Positions 51,058-60,609 of a stretch of 64,000 nt of DNA are shown here, in pieces. This DNA comes from Polaromonas sp. AET17H-212. Lineage in GTDB: Bacteria; Pseudomonadota; Gammaproteobacteria; Burkholderiales; Burkholderiaceae_C. Each line of letters opens with the position of its first letter. Position 1 is the first letter of the stretch. Under the pieces are notes generated by a model. That model saw only the letters and a list, made by a program, of their open reading frames with translations, did no database searches and had not been told where the DNA came from. A program made the position numbers and the translations under genes. The stretch lies in the NCBI RefSeq assembly GCF_002379085.1, contig NZ_NBZW01000001.1:1-64000 (forward strand). The letters run 5' to 3'.

Positions 51058-51315
51058 CTAACTGGACTCGCAGTCGAGCAGGCGCTCCAGCCCCTTGGCG
51101 ACAAGAATCACGGCGAGGGTCGCCACCATCGCGACCACCAGCCAGGCAATGACGGTTTGCAGCGGCTCGGCCGTGCCCTCGGGCAGGATGGCCATCAGGG
51201 CGCCCAGGCCGGCAAAGGTGACCACCAGCCAGGCCGCAGGTCCGAAAGCGGAATGCCGCTGGCGCGCGCCCTCTGTGCCGGGGGCGTCGGTGGGGGAGGA
51301 TGCTGCGAGTGCCAT
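51058..51315 (-). CDS. Small two-TM membrane protein upstream of katE
   Basis: An 85-residue protein from ATG 51315, preceded by GAGGACATCCG with good Shine-Dalgarno spacing. Residues about 1-22 are polar; two hydrophobic segments lie at about 24-44 and 52-72. The start at 51360 is less likely. It probably forms an operon with katE. I do not recognise the family. Confidence 0.68.
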   Translation of the reverse strand: MALAASSPTDAPGTEGARQRHSAFGPAAWLVVTFAGLGALMAILPEGTAEPLQTVIAWLVVAMVATLAVILVAKGLERLLDCESS

Positions 51316-51698
51316 CGGATGTCCTCGTGGGAAGGGGGCGGTGGAAGAAAGCATTGCCATTGCGGGGAGAAGCCAGTTCCCACCTTACAAGCCGGGGCGG
51401 CCGGGGGGGCGTAGTTGCCCGGCGCCAGTGGTTGTAAGGCCAGTCGCGAGCCCCTGTAAGACCCGTCTTACTTCGATGCGTCGCACTGCCTGACCTGCGC
51501 GTGGCCCAGTCAAACGTTGTGCCGGCGCCGGCCGCAGGCGCCCGGCCGGGGCTTGCTCCTACAGGGCGACGCAGGGCTTTCCCGCAGGCCAGGCAGGCCG
51601 GGCCTCTTAAGGTTTGAGGGCTGCAAGAAAAACATGCGGCCCGGTTGGGGCCCGCCATTTATTGACTGAACCGGAACTGACCCGGAGAAAGCGTCCTG
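51316..51698. promoter_or_regulatory. Divergent intergenic region with repeated palindromes
   Basis: This 383-bp gap separates the katE-linked gene from the plus-strand small protein. CCTTACAA (51383-51390) is matched in inverted sense by TTGTAAGG (51432-51439), and GTAAGAC-CC-GTCTTAC (51456-51471) is a perfect 7-2-7 palindrome. They share the core TGTAAG, so a single dimeric regulator with two sites is plausible. The rest is GC-rich with no gene. Confidence 0.5.
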
Positions 51699-51992
51699 AT
51701 GACCACGACCCGCAACGAAGAAGAAAACGCTGTGCCAGCCGCGCCCTCGCGGTCGCTGAACGAGGACGTGCTGCAATCGGCCGAACAGGCCGTGCTGAGC
51801 AATCCCGCTTCGGACGGGATTCTGACCCCCGCCGGCCATGACGCGGCAGCACCGGGTGTGCTGACGCGTTACCGCGAGTCGCTGGCCAGCCAGGTGGCGC
51901 GCAAGCCGGGTCAGTCCGCGCTGCTCGCCCTTGCGGCGGGTGCCCTGGCCGCCGCGGCGCTGCGGTCCTTGGTCAGCCGCCGCAGGCGCTGA
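51699..51992 (+). CDS. Small protein with C-terminal TM segment
   Basis: A 97-residue protein. The first 60 residues are polar and probably disordered; one hydrophobic segment (ALLALAAGALAAAALRSLV, about 73-91) is followed by RRRR, indicating a cytoplasmic C-terminus. The ATG is preceded by GGAGAAAGCGTCCTG. Together with 51058-51315 it suggests a stress-linked membrane set near katE, but no family is recognised. Confidence 0.66.
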   Translation: MTTTRNEEENAVPAAPSRSLNEDVLQSAEQAVLSNPASDGILTPAGHDAAAPGVLTRYRESLASQVARKPGQSALLALAAGALAAAALRSLVSRRRR

Positions 51993-52023
51993 CCGCTCCC
52001 GGGATCACTCAGGAGCAACGTTC

Positions 52024-52308
52024 ATGATCCTTCGTGCCACGCCGCGTTCGTGGAAGGCCCACGTGCCACCCGACAGTCCGCCGCCGGTGATGCCGCCCTC
52101 ACCGGAGCCACCGCCCGAGGTGATCGACTTGCCGCCCGGTGAGCCCGTCCAGCCGGTGCGCGAGCCGGGCCAGGTGAATCCGGCTCAGGCCGGAGGCGTT
52201 CGCGACGACAAGTCCCGAATGGCGTTGCGCGCCGCGTCGCCTTCGGGAATCGGCTCGCCGCTGTCGCGCCACTGCACGGCGGCCTTGAAACCTTCGGCCT
52301 GGGCATAA
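52024..52308 (+). CDS. Proline-rich small protein (uncertain 3' end)
   Basis: A 94-residue frame with strong ribosome-binding site AGGAG 8 nt before ATG 52024. Residues 13-51 are markedly proline-rich ([19 protein letters not shown]). The last 124 bp overlap the crotonase gene on the opposite strand and lose the proline-rich character. The start is probably real; the stop may be an artefact of antisense coding or a lost upstream stop. It lies 31 bp after the small TM protein. Confidence 0.45.
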   Translation: MILRATPRSWKAHVPPDSPPPVMPPSPEPPPEVIDLPPGEPVQPVREPGQVNPAQAGGVRDDKSRMALRAASPSGIGSPLSRHCTAALKPSAWA

Positions 52309-53090
52309 CGGCGAAACCACATGCCCTCGGGGTTGTGGCGCGTGATGCCGTCAAACACGGTGGCCATCATCTGCGTCTGCTCCAGCCCCATGGTCAGCAT
52401 CACCTGGTTGACCACCATCTTGTGCATGGCCAGATGCGAACGCGGCACCCCGGCGATGCGTTGCGCAAGTTTCAGGGTCGCCGCTTCCAGCTGATCGGAC
52501 GGGACACTCTCGTTGGCCAGGCCCCAGTCGGCCGCCTTTTTTCCGTCGATGGTGTCGCCGGTGAACATCAGTTGTTTGGCGCGGGTGGCGCCCAGGCGGT
52601 AGGTCCACATCGCCGTGGTGGGGCAGCCCCAGACGCGGGTCGGCATGTAGCCGATGCGTGCATCGTCGGCCATCACCAGCAGGTCGCAGCACAGGGCAAT
52701 GTCGCTGCCGCCGGCGGCGGCGTACCCGTGGACCTTGGCAATCGTCGGTTTCGGGCTGCGCCACAGGCTCATGAAGTCTTCGGTGTTGTGTTTCATGTAG
52801 GCGTAGTCCACCATCGGGTCCCAGGGAAACCGCTCCTGCTGGCAGGGGTGGTCGATGTTGCCTTCGCCGAAATGGTTGAGGTCGTACCCGCCGCAAAAAC
52901 CCTTGCCCGCCCCTTCGACAATGATCACGTGGACCTCGTCCTCGGCCGCCGCCCAGTCGATGGCGGCCCGGATCTCGCGCGGCATGGCGTCATTGATGGC
53001 GTTGAGCCGCTCGGGCCGGTTGAGCAGCAGACGCGCGATGCGCGGGTGGGCGGCGTCCTTGTCGATGCGCAGGGTGCTGAATTCGGGCAT
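52185..53090 (-). CDS. Enoyl-CoA hydratase/isomerase family protein
   Basis: A 301-residue crotonase. Oxyanion-hole segments are [12 protein letters not shown] (about 66-77) and [20 protein letters not shown] (about 118-137). The usual second catalytic Glu region reads [10 protein letters not shown], so a plain hydratase function is doubtful; related proteins act on aromatic or branched acyl-CoAs. It is divergent from an FAD monooxygenase gene with a palindrome in between, which suggests one aromatic or ring-cleavage pathway under shared control. Confidence 0.83.
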   Translation of the reverse strand: MPEFSTLRIDKDAAHPRIARLLLNRPERLNAINDAMPREIRAAIDWAAAEDEVHVIIVEGAGKGFCGGYDLNHFGEGNIDHPCQQERFPWDPMVDYAYMKHNTEDFMSLWRSPKPTIAKVHGYAAAGGSDIALCCDLLVMADDARIGYMPTRVWGCPTTAMWTYRLGATRAKQLMFTGDTIDGKKAADWGLANESVPSDQLEAATLKLAQRIAGVPRSHLAMHKMVVNQVMLTMGLEQTQMMATVFDGITRHNPEGMWFRRYAQAEGFKAAVQWRDSGEPIPEGDAARNAIRDLSSRTPPA

Positions 53091-53175
53091 GTCTTGTCTC
53101 CGGTGTTGTGATGAAAACCATCATAGCCAAGGGTGACCTCGGCGCCATCACGGTCAAAAGTTGAATGGCCGGCCA

Positions 53176-53199
53176 AACTGGTTGCGCCTGCAACCAGTT
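53176..53199. promoter_or_regulatory. Operator palindrome and promoter of the monooxygenase-marR unit
   Basis: AACTGGTTGC-GCCT-GCAACCAGTT is a perfect 10-4-10 inverted repeat. It overlaps a possible -35 TTGCGC (53182-53187) that is 17 bp before TATAGT (53205-53210), and lies 40 bp before the monooxygenase ATG. Size and shape suit a MarR dimer, and a marR gene is the last gene of the unit. The site also serves the divergent crotonase gene. Confidence 0.75.
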
Positions 53200-53239
53200 C
53201 GCCTTATAGTTGTGTCCGCAACCAACCAGGCGCCTGCCC

Positions 53240-54823
53240 ATGACTTCCATGAATTCCCCGTTCCCGGACCGTATTCCGGTGCTGATTGCCGGCGGCGGAC
53301 CGGTCGGTCTCACCCTGGCGGCGCTGCTCTCGCATTACGGCATCGAATGCCTGGTGGTGGAAGCCGATGAGGCTTACTGCAGTGGCAGCCGCGCCATCTG
53401 CATGTCGCGCCGCTCGCAGGAAATCCTCGGCTGGGTCGGTGCCGACAAGCCGCTGGTGGACAAGGGCCTGTCCTGGGTCGGCGGGCGCAGCTACTGGCGC
53501 GACGCCGAGGTGCTGCATTTCCAGATGCCCAGCGAGCCGACCCAGCGCTTTGCGCCCATGGTCAACATCCAGCAGTTTTATGTGGAGGAGTTTGCGCACC
53601 GCGCCGGCACCGCGGCCATGGACGTGCGCTGGTCCAGCCGCGTGACGGCGCTGCGCTCGCTGGCGGACGGCGCCGAGGTCGAAGTCCAAAGCCCCTCGGG
53701 AATACACAAGATTCGCGCCGACTGGGTGGTCGCTTGCGACGGCGGGCGCAGCACCGTGCGCGAGCAACTGGGACTGCAGTTGCAGGGCACGCAGTACGAC
53801 GGCAAATACGTGATTGTCGACATCGTGCAGAAGACCCGCAGGCCGGTCGAACGCCTGGCCTGGTTCGACCCGCCGTCCAACCCGGGCTCCACCATCCTGA
53901 TGCACCGCCAGCCCGACGATGTCTGGCGCATCGACTACCAGATCCGTGACGACGAAGACCCGGTCGAGGCGGTCAAGCCCGAAAACGTGTTGCCGCGTGT
54001 GCAAAGCCATTTGCGCATGATCGGCGAGGACGAGCCCTGGGAGCCCCTGTGGATCTCCATTTACAACGCCAAGTGCCTGAGCCTGGACAGTTACCGCCAC
54101 GGCCACGTGTTGTTCGCCGGGGACGCCGCGCACCTGGTGCCCATCTTTGGCGTGCGCGGGCTCAACTCCGGGCTCGACGATGCCGGCAACCTGGCCTGGA
54201 AGCTGGCCGCCGTGATCGAGGGCAGGGCGGCCGACAGCCTGCTCGATTCGTATTCCACCGAACGGGTCCACGCCGCGCGCGAGAACATCGCCTACGGCGC
54301 CAAAAGCACCGAGTTCATGGCGCCGCCCAACTTTGCCTTCAAGCTGATGCGTGAAGCCACCTTGCGGCTGGCACTCAGCGACGACAAGGTGCGCTCGCTG
54401 ATCAACCCGCGCCAGTCCTCGCCCATCACCTATGTCGATTCACCGCTCAATATGCCGCAAGCCGGTGCGTGGGCCAGCGATCTGGCCGCACCCGGCGCGC
54501 CCGCGCCCGAGGCCCTGCTGGCCGGCCCGCACGGCCCGCTGCATCTCACGCAATGTTTTGGCCGCGACCTGCTGTGCCTGGTGTTCGCCGACGGCGCCTT
54601 GCCCGATGCGCTGCGCGATTTGCCGGACCACGGCGTGGCGGTGCTGGCGATTGAACCCGAGGCTGACACGCTGGGCCAGGCGCGCCAGCGTTACGGCCTG
54701 CCCGATGCCAGTGCCGAGGCCCTGGTGCTGGTACGGCCCGACGGTTATGTGATGGGCCGCTGGCGCGGCCTGGACCCGGCGCCGCTGCTGGCCGCCCTCG
54801 AACAGAAAGGATTCGCCCTATGA
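53240..54823 (+). CDS. FAD-dependent aromatic monooxygenase (MhpA/PheA-like)
   Basis: A 527-residue class A flavoprotein hydroxylase. The FAD GxGxxG is IAGGGPVGLTLAALL near 14-28, the DG motif is WVVACDGGRSTVRE near 167-180, and the second FAD motif is GHVLFAGDAAHLVPIFGVRGLNSG near 286-310. A thioredoxin-like C-terminal domain ends EQKGFAL. It would hydroxylate a phenolic acid with NAD(P)H. The substrate is unknown. ATG 53240 is preferred over the upstream in-frame start at 53210. The stop overlaps the next ATG (ATGA). Confidence 0.88.
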   Translation: MTSMNSPFPDRIPVLIAGGGPVGLTLAALLSHYGIECLVVEADEAYCSGSRAICMSRRSQEILGWVGADKPLVDKGLSWVGGRSYWRDAEVLHFQMPSEPTQRFAPMVNIQQFYVEEFAHRAGTAAMDVRWSSRVTALRSLADGAEVEVQSPSGIHKIRADWVVACDGGRSTVREQLGLQLQGTQYDGKYVIVDIVQKTRRPVERLAWFDPPSNPGSTILMHRQPDDVWRIDYQIRDDEDPVEAVKPENVLPRVQSHLRMIGEDEPWEPLWISIYNAKCLSLDSYRHGHVLFAGDAAHLVPIFGVRGLNSGLDDAGNLAWKLAAVIEGRAADSLLDSYSTERVHAARENIAYGAKSTEFMAPPNFAFKLMREATLRLALSDDKVRSLINPRQSSPITYVDSPLNMPQAGAWASDLAAPGAPAPEALLAGPHGPLHLTQCFGRDLLCLVFADGALPDALRDLPDHGVAVLAIEPEADTLGQARQRYGLPDASAEALVLVRPDGYVMGRWRGLDPAPLLAALEQKGFAL

Positions 54824-55017
54824 CCGATGCCGACCTTGACCGGAGTTATTCCGCCCTGTGCGAAGCCCTGGCGCAGGCGGGCGAGGCCCGGGCGCCGCTT
54901 CTGCTGGCGATGCTGAGCCTGTCGCTGATGAGCCGCTTCGACACTGCCGACCAGGTCTTGCCCCTGATCGCCAACGCGCACAAGCAGTGCGCCGCCGAGG
55001 CCGCTGATGCCGCGTAA
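54820..55017 (+). CDS. DUF2783-like small protein
   Basis: A 65-residue acidic, mostly helical protein with the segment LLLAMLSLSLMSRFDTADQ. DUF2783 proteins are small partners found next to FAD hydroxylases; length and context fit, but sequence support from sight alone is moderate. It overlaps the monooxygenase by 4 bp and marR by 11 bp. Confidence 0.6.
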   Translation: MTDADLDRSYSALCEALAQAGEARAPLLLAMLSLSLMSRFDTADQVLPLIANAHKQCAAEAADAA

Positions 55018-55456
55018 GCCGCCCGCCACCCCGCGGCTGGACGAGTTCCTGAGCTACCGGCTGCACCTGGTCAACAAGCTGACCGACAAGTTCAGCAGCA
55101 CCGCCTATGCCGACGAGTTCGGCCTGCCGGTGGGCGAGGCGCGCTGCCTGGCGGCCATCGGCAACTTTGCGCCGCTTTCAGTGATGGAACTGGCCGCCAG
55201 GGCCAACCTCAACAAGGGCCAGGCCAGCCGGGCGGCGCAGTCGCTGGTGGACCGCGGACTGGTGCATAAGGCGGCCAGCACCTCCGACGGCCGCGGCGTG
55301 GTGCTGACGCTGACGAGCCAGGGCAGGGCCCTCTGGAGCCGCGTGATGGCGCTGATTGCGCGGCGCAATGACGAGATTTTTGGCTGCCTGTCGGTCACAC
55401 AGCAGCAGCAACTGGGCCGCATGCTGGACCGCCTGATTGCCCACGCGCGGGCCTGA
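55007..55456 (+). CDS. MarR-family transcriptional regulator
   Basis: A 149-residue MarR protein. The winged helix is at about 55-110 (SVMELAARANLNKGQASRAAQ recognition region, then the wing AASTSDGRGVVLTLT), with dimerisation helices at both ends. It overlaps the upstream small gene by 11 bp, so it is translated as part of the monooxygenase unit and is the obvious candidate to bind the palindrome at 53176-53199. Its ligand may be the aromatic substrate. Confidence 0.9.
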   Translation: MPRKPPATPRLDEFLSYRLHLVNKLTDKFSSTAYADEFGLPVGEARCLAAIGNFAPLSVMELAARANLNKGQASRAAQSLVDRGLVHKAASTSDGRGVVLTLTSQGRALWSRVMALIARRNDEIFGCLSVTQQQQLGRMLDRLIAHARA

Positions 55457-55586
55457 AACAGTCGTTTTGAGGCCGAATCGGGCTGTTTCGGGTTGATTCG
55501 TGGGGCGAAGTACCCATGTAAGGCGCACAAGCGGGCTTAAAACCTTAAAATCAAAGGTTGCCCTTTTAGGTCCTCTTCAGGCCCCC

Positions 55587-57962
<2,376 letters not shown>

Positions 57963-57984
57963 CCGCGATACGTCCCCCGCATGT

Positions 57985-58065
57985 CATCCCGGGCCTGACC
58001 CGGATCCATGCGGCACGAACCATAGGCAGGGCGACAGGCATGGATTGCGGATCAAAGTCCGCATT
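57985..58065. repeat. Degenerate REP-like inverted repeat
   Basis: Short stems CCGGG/CCCGG (near 57990-58004) and TGCGGA/TCCGCA (near 58046-58063) are linked by the inverted pair ATCCATG (58005-58011) and CATGGAT (58039-58045). The sequence resembles the common CATCCCGGGCCTGACCCGG repeat of many proteobacteria, here decayed. Confidence 0.55.
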
Positions 58066-58114
58066 GGCAAAGCCAAAGCAGAAACAACCTGGCTGAGCCG
58101 CTTTTCTCGCATAA

Positions 58115-58177
58115 TTTCAAGAAAAATCGGGCATCAGCCCTTATTCGGCGGCCGCCAGCAGCTATGAAATAAATAGC
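58115..58177 (+). repeat. Dispersed repeat, copy R10 (full), left flank of the foreign patch
   Basis: Full copy with left arm TTTCAAGAAAAATCGG, then CAGCCCTTAT, centre GGCGGCCGCC and right arm CAGCTATGAAATAAATAGC. The first 16 bases are identical to the left end of copy R11 at 60451, and both are in the same orientation. Together they flank the cassette-like genes. Confidence 0.8.
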
Positions 58178-58510
58178 GACTGAGCCTGTGGTCATCATTG
58201 CTTCCGCCTCGGTTTTAAGCCAGACTCATGCGCCAGGACCGCGCCTTGCAGCAGCAAACAGCCACGCTCAGGGGGAAGCGCGTGGCGCTGGCTGGCGGCG
58301 CACGGGGCCGGCGTGTTTGAGGGCGTTTTCCGGGCAGTCACTACAATTTCGATTTGCCGGGTTTGTGGTTCCATTTCATTGTGCAGGTTGAACAACAGAT
58401 GTCTGAAAACCGGATCGCGACAAGCATTTACGCTGCGGGGTTTCCCAGATCAAGCCGCAGCCGCCGAGTTACACCGCAGGGTTTGCGGTCTACATTGCGT
58501 TAAATTTCAT

Positions 58511-58792
58511 ATGAGGCTGCGTACAAAATATTTTTTGGCATTGCTCCCCGCGATCCTTACCGTGGGCTGGTGGCAAATGGCAGTTTGGGCGTACGGTCAT
58601 TTCGGATGTGAAGGTAATCTCAAAAGCCTCCAGCCATGTTTTGCGGGAGGTGTGAACATTTTGCCGGCGCTAGGGTTTGGCTTGTTTTGGTGCCAGTTAC
58701 TGGCATGGATTTGCGCGCCAATTTCGCTTTGGCTGCTCATCGAAGTTGGAGGACGACATATTGGATCGTATCGGAAGCAGCATGAAATTTAA
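58511..58792 (+). CDS. Two-TM membrane protein, candidate integron cassette gene
   Basis: A 93-residue protein with hydrophobic segments at about 8-29 and 51-78, and two cysteine-containing loops (FGCEGNLKSLQPCFAGG). It is AT-richer than its surroundings and its codon use differs from the flanking genes. The ATG lies 6 bp after GTTAAAT, and the TAA stop is inside the ATTTAAC box of a candidate attC site, as is usual for integron cassettes. No family is recognised. Confidence 0.6.
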   Translation: MRLRTKYFLALLPAILTVGWWQMAVWAYGHFGCEGNLKSLQPCFAGGVNILPALGFGLFWCQLLAWICAPISLWLLIEVGGRHIGSYRKQHEI

Positions 58793-58837
58793 CTTGGCAA
58801 TCGACAAGGACGCCTTGCTCCTGTCATTTCGTTAGGC
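58787..58837 (+). other. Candidate integron attC site 1
   Basis: R'' is ATTTAAC (58787-58793) and R' GTTAGGC (58831-58837), matching the RYYYAAC and GTTRRRY core sites. Inner arms GACAAGGA (58803-58810) and TCCTGTC (58819-58825) pair with 7 bp and a single extrahelical A, the hallmark of L boxes. Total length is 51 bp, slightly short. ATTTAAC is the exact reverse complement of GTTAAAT at 58499-58505, the start of the same cassette. Confidence 0.6.
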
Positions 58838-58861
58838 AGCGTCAACATACGGAGTGTGCTC

Positions 58862-59749
58862 ATGTCCATACCGACTCGAGTCAACGAAGCAATCCAGACA
58901 CACTACGCCCGTTCCGATTTGGGGAACATCATCCTCGCGGCGCTGGAAAAGTCGGGTAAAGACGTAAATCGCCTCACGCTCGAGGACTTGGCGCCGGTCG
59001 ACGAGTTTCATATCCGCGGCCGGGCAGCGACGCTCGAACTTGCGCGGGCTGCTGGCCTCGATGCGGCGAAGCGTGTGCTGGATGTCGGTAGCGGTGTCGG
59101 CGGGACGTCTCGATGCCTGGCAAAGGAGTTCGGCTGCCGTGTCACCGGCATCGACCTCACTGAGGAATACTGCGGCGCCGCTGCGGTACTCACCGCGAAG
59201 ATCGGCCTCGCGGACCTCGTCGACTATCGCCAGGGCGACGCGACCAATCTACCGTTCGATGACGCGTCGTTCGACGTGGTCTGGACCGAGCACGTGGCGA
59301 TGAACATCCCGGATAAATCCCGGCTGTACCAGGAGATGCACCGGGTTCTGAAGCCGGGCGGCACGCTCGCAATCTACGATATTCTCGCCGGTCCGTCAGG
59401 TCCTGTTCTCTTTCCTGTTCCTTGGGCGCGCACGCCTGAAACGAGCTTCCTGGTGCGGCCGGATGAGCTGCGTACGCTTCTCGAAGCTGCCGGGTTCATG
59501 GTGACCCACTGGTCGGACACGACTGATGCGGCGCGCGCCTGGTTCGTGTCGCTGGCAGAGAAGATCCGCAAGGAAGGCTTGCCGCCGCTTGGATTTCACG
59601 TCCTGCTCGGAGCTGATTTTCAAGCGATGGCCCAGAACCAACGACGAAATCTTGAAGAGGGGCGGATTGTTCTCGCACAAGTCATCGCAAACAAATGGGC
59701 GCTGCCTGGCCCCGGCGTGCAACCGACGCCCGCAAGCGGGTGCGGCTGA
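58862..59749 (+). CDS. SAM-dependent methyltransferase, candidate cassette gene
   Basis: A 295-residue class I methyltransferase. Motif I is VLDVGSGVGG (72-81) and motif II region TGIDLTEEYCG near 96-106; the later motif reads FDVVWTEHVAMN. This layout resembles small-molecule N- or C-methyltransferases such as sarcosine/dimethylglycine types. ATG 58862 with GGAG 8 nt upstream is chosen over GTG 58856. The C-terminal 15 residues (PGVQPTPASGCG) are encoded by the candidate attC site 2, which fits a cassette gene. It starts 25 bp after the GTTAGGC core. Confidence 0.75.
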   Translation: MSIPTRVNEAIQTHYARSDLGNIILAALEKSGKDVNRLTLEDLAPVDEFHIRGRAATLELARAAGLDAAKRVLDVGSGVGGTSRCLAKEFGCRVTGIDLTEEYCGAAAVLTAKIGLADLVDYRQGDATNLPFDDASFDVVWTEHVAMNIPDKSRLYQEMHRVLKPGGTLAIYDILAGPSGPVLFPVPWARTPETSFLVRPDELRTLLEAAGFMVTHWSDTTDAARAWFVSLAEKIRKEGLPPLGFHVLLGADFQAMAQNQRRNLEEGRIVLAQVIANKWALPGPGVQPTPASGCG

Positions 59750-59764
59750 CGCCGAACGCTAGGG
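59704..59764 (+). other. Candidate integron attC site 2
   Basis: R'' GCCTGGC (59704-59710) pairs with R' GCTAGGG (59758-59764) in five Watson-Crick pairs and one wobble. The inner stem CCG(A)CGCCCGC/GCGGGTGCGG has one bulged A and an AA loop. The distance from R'' to the inner GACGCC matches that in the aadA1 attC as I recall it. GCCTGGC is two changes from the reverse complement of the cassette's own start GTTAGGC. R' has drifted from GTTRRRY. Confidence 0.5.
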
Positions 59765-59771
59765 CACACAG

Positions 59772-60404
59772 ATGCTTCCATCCCTGATTGCCATCGCGTT
59801 GCTCCACTGGGCGGTTCTTCTGGTCCCCGGCTTCAACGTCGTCTTGCTGGCGCAGCTCGCCGGCGGGCAACGTCGCGCCACGGCGCTGGCCGCTGTTGCA
59901 GGCATGACCACCGCCACCTTCGCGTGGGCGACGCTCGCGGTCATGGGGATTGGTGTTGTGTTCTCGACGCAGCCGATGTTGCGGCAGGCGGTGCAGGTTG
60001 CGGGTGGCTTGTACCTGCTGTACCTGGCCTTCAATCTCTGGCGTTCGGGCGCTTCGGTGGCGGCGGAGCCGCAGGGTACCCTGAGCAACAACGCGGCGTT
60101 TCGCGTGGGCTTCATGACCAGTGCGCTCAATCCCAAAATCGCTCTGTTCTATGGAAGCGTGTTCGCGACGGCCTTGCCGCCGTCGCCGTCCTGGGTGCAT
60201 GTCGCCAGCGCGGTCGCCCTTGTCTATTTCAACTCCGTCGTCTGGCACACCAGCCTGGCCTTTGCCTTTTCACAAAAGGCCGTCCAGCGCGCCTATCTGC
60301 GCAACTTCGCTCGCCTCACCAAGGCGTCCGGGGCTGTCGTCGGCGCCTTCGGCCTGCGGCTGATCGTGGGAACCCTGCAGGAACTGCGCGCCCGCATGCC
60401 TTGA
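59772..60404 (+). CDS. LysE/RhtB family amino acid exporter
   Basis: A 210-residue exporter with six predicted TM segments. It opens LPSLIAIALLHWAVLLVPGFN, with the family motif near residues 17-25 and a central ALNPKIALFYGSVF segment at about 118-131. RhtB-type proteins export homoserine, threonine or related amino acids. It begins 7 bp after candidate attC site 2 and precedes a dispersed repeat, but its own 3' end has no convincing attC, so I treat it as ordinary or as a degenerate last cassette. Confidence 0.85.
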   Translation: MLPSLIAIALLHWAVLLVPGFNVVLLAQLAGGQRRATALAAVAGMTTATFAWATLAVMGIGVVFSTQPMLRQAVQVAGGLYLLYLAFNLWRSGASVAAEPQGTLSNNAAFRVGFMTSALNPKIALFYGSVFATALPPSPSWVHVASAVALVYFNSVVWHTSLAFAFSQKAVQRAYLRNFARLTKASGAVVGAFGLRLIVGTLQELRARMP

Positions 60405-60450
60405 AGTGCACGGGGACCCAAAGCCTGTCAGTCGGTGGTTCTTGGGATGT

Positions 60451-60514
60451 TTTCAAGAAAAATCGGCCTTCAGCCCTTATACAGCGGGCGCAAACAGCTA
60501 TTAAAACAGGAGCT
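60451..60514 (+). repeat. Dispersed repeat, copy R11 (full), right flank of the foreign patch
   Basis: The most canonical copy: TTTCAAGAAAAATCGG, then CCTTCAGCCCTTAT, ACAGCGGGCGC and the right arm CAGCTATTAAAACAGGAGCT. It is in the same orientation as R10 and shares its first 16 bases. Confidence 0.88.
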
Positions 60515-60609
60515 CTCCACACCGTCACCGGCCTCCCATTACGCTGCTTTTGACCTTCCACAAGGCCGGGCATGCCCGGACGCGCAACAATCCAAGTTTT
60601 GAACTGCCC

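Larger units (their letters stand above)
57963..58510. other. Intergenic region at the left edge of the foreign patch
   Basis: These 548 bp hold a degenerate REP-like repeat (57985-58065) and a full dispersed repeat (58115-58177). No protein-coding sequence is convincing after that. The last 100 bp are AT-richer and contain the small hairpin ACCGCA/TGCGGT (58474-58490) followed by the core-site-like GTTAAAT (58499-58505), the start of the first candidate cassette. Confidence 0.5.

Noticed and set aside
58387..58505. A third attC upstream, using GTTGAAC as R''
   Set aside because: R'' does not match RYYYAAC and does not pair well with GTTAAAT. The inner stem is unclear.
60404..60450. attC at the end of the LysE gene (ACCCAAAG...CTTGGG)
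   Set aside because: There is a 6-bp stem with a bulge, but no GTTRRRY core follows and its sequence does not match the reverse complement of the gene's start.
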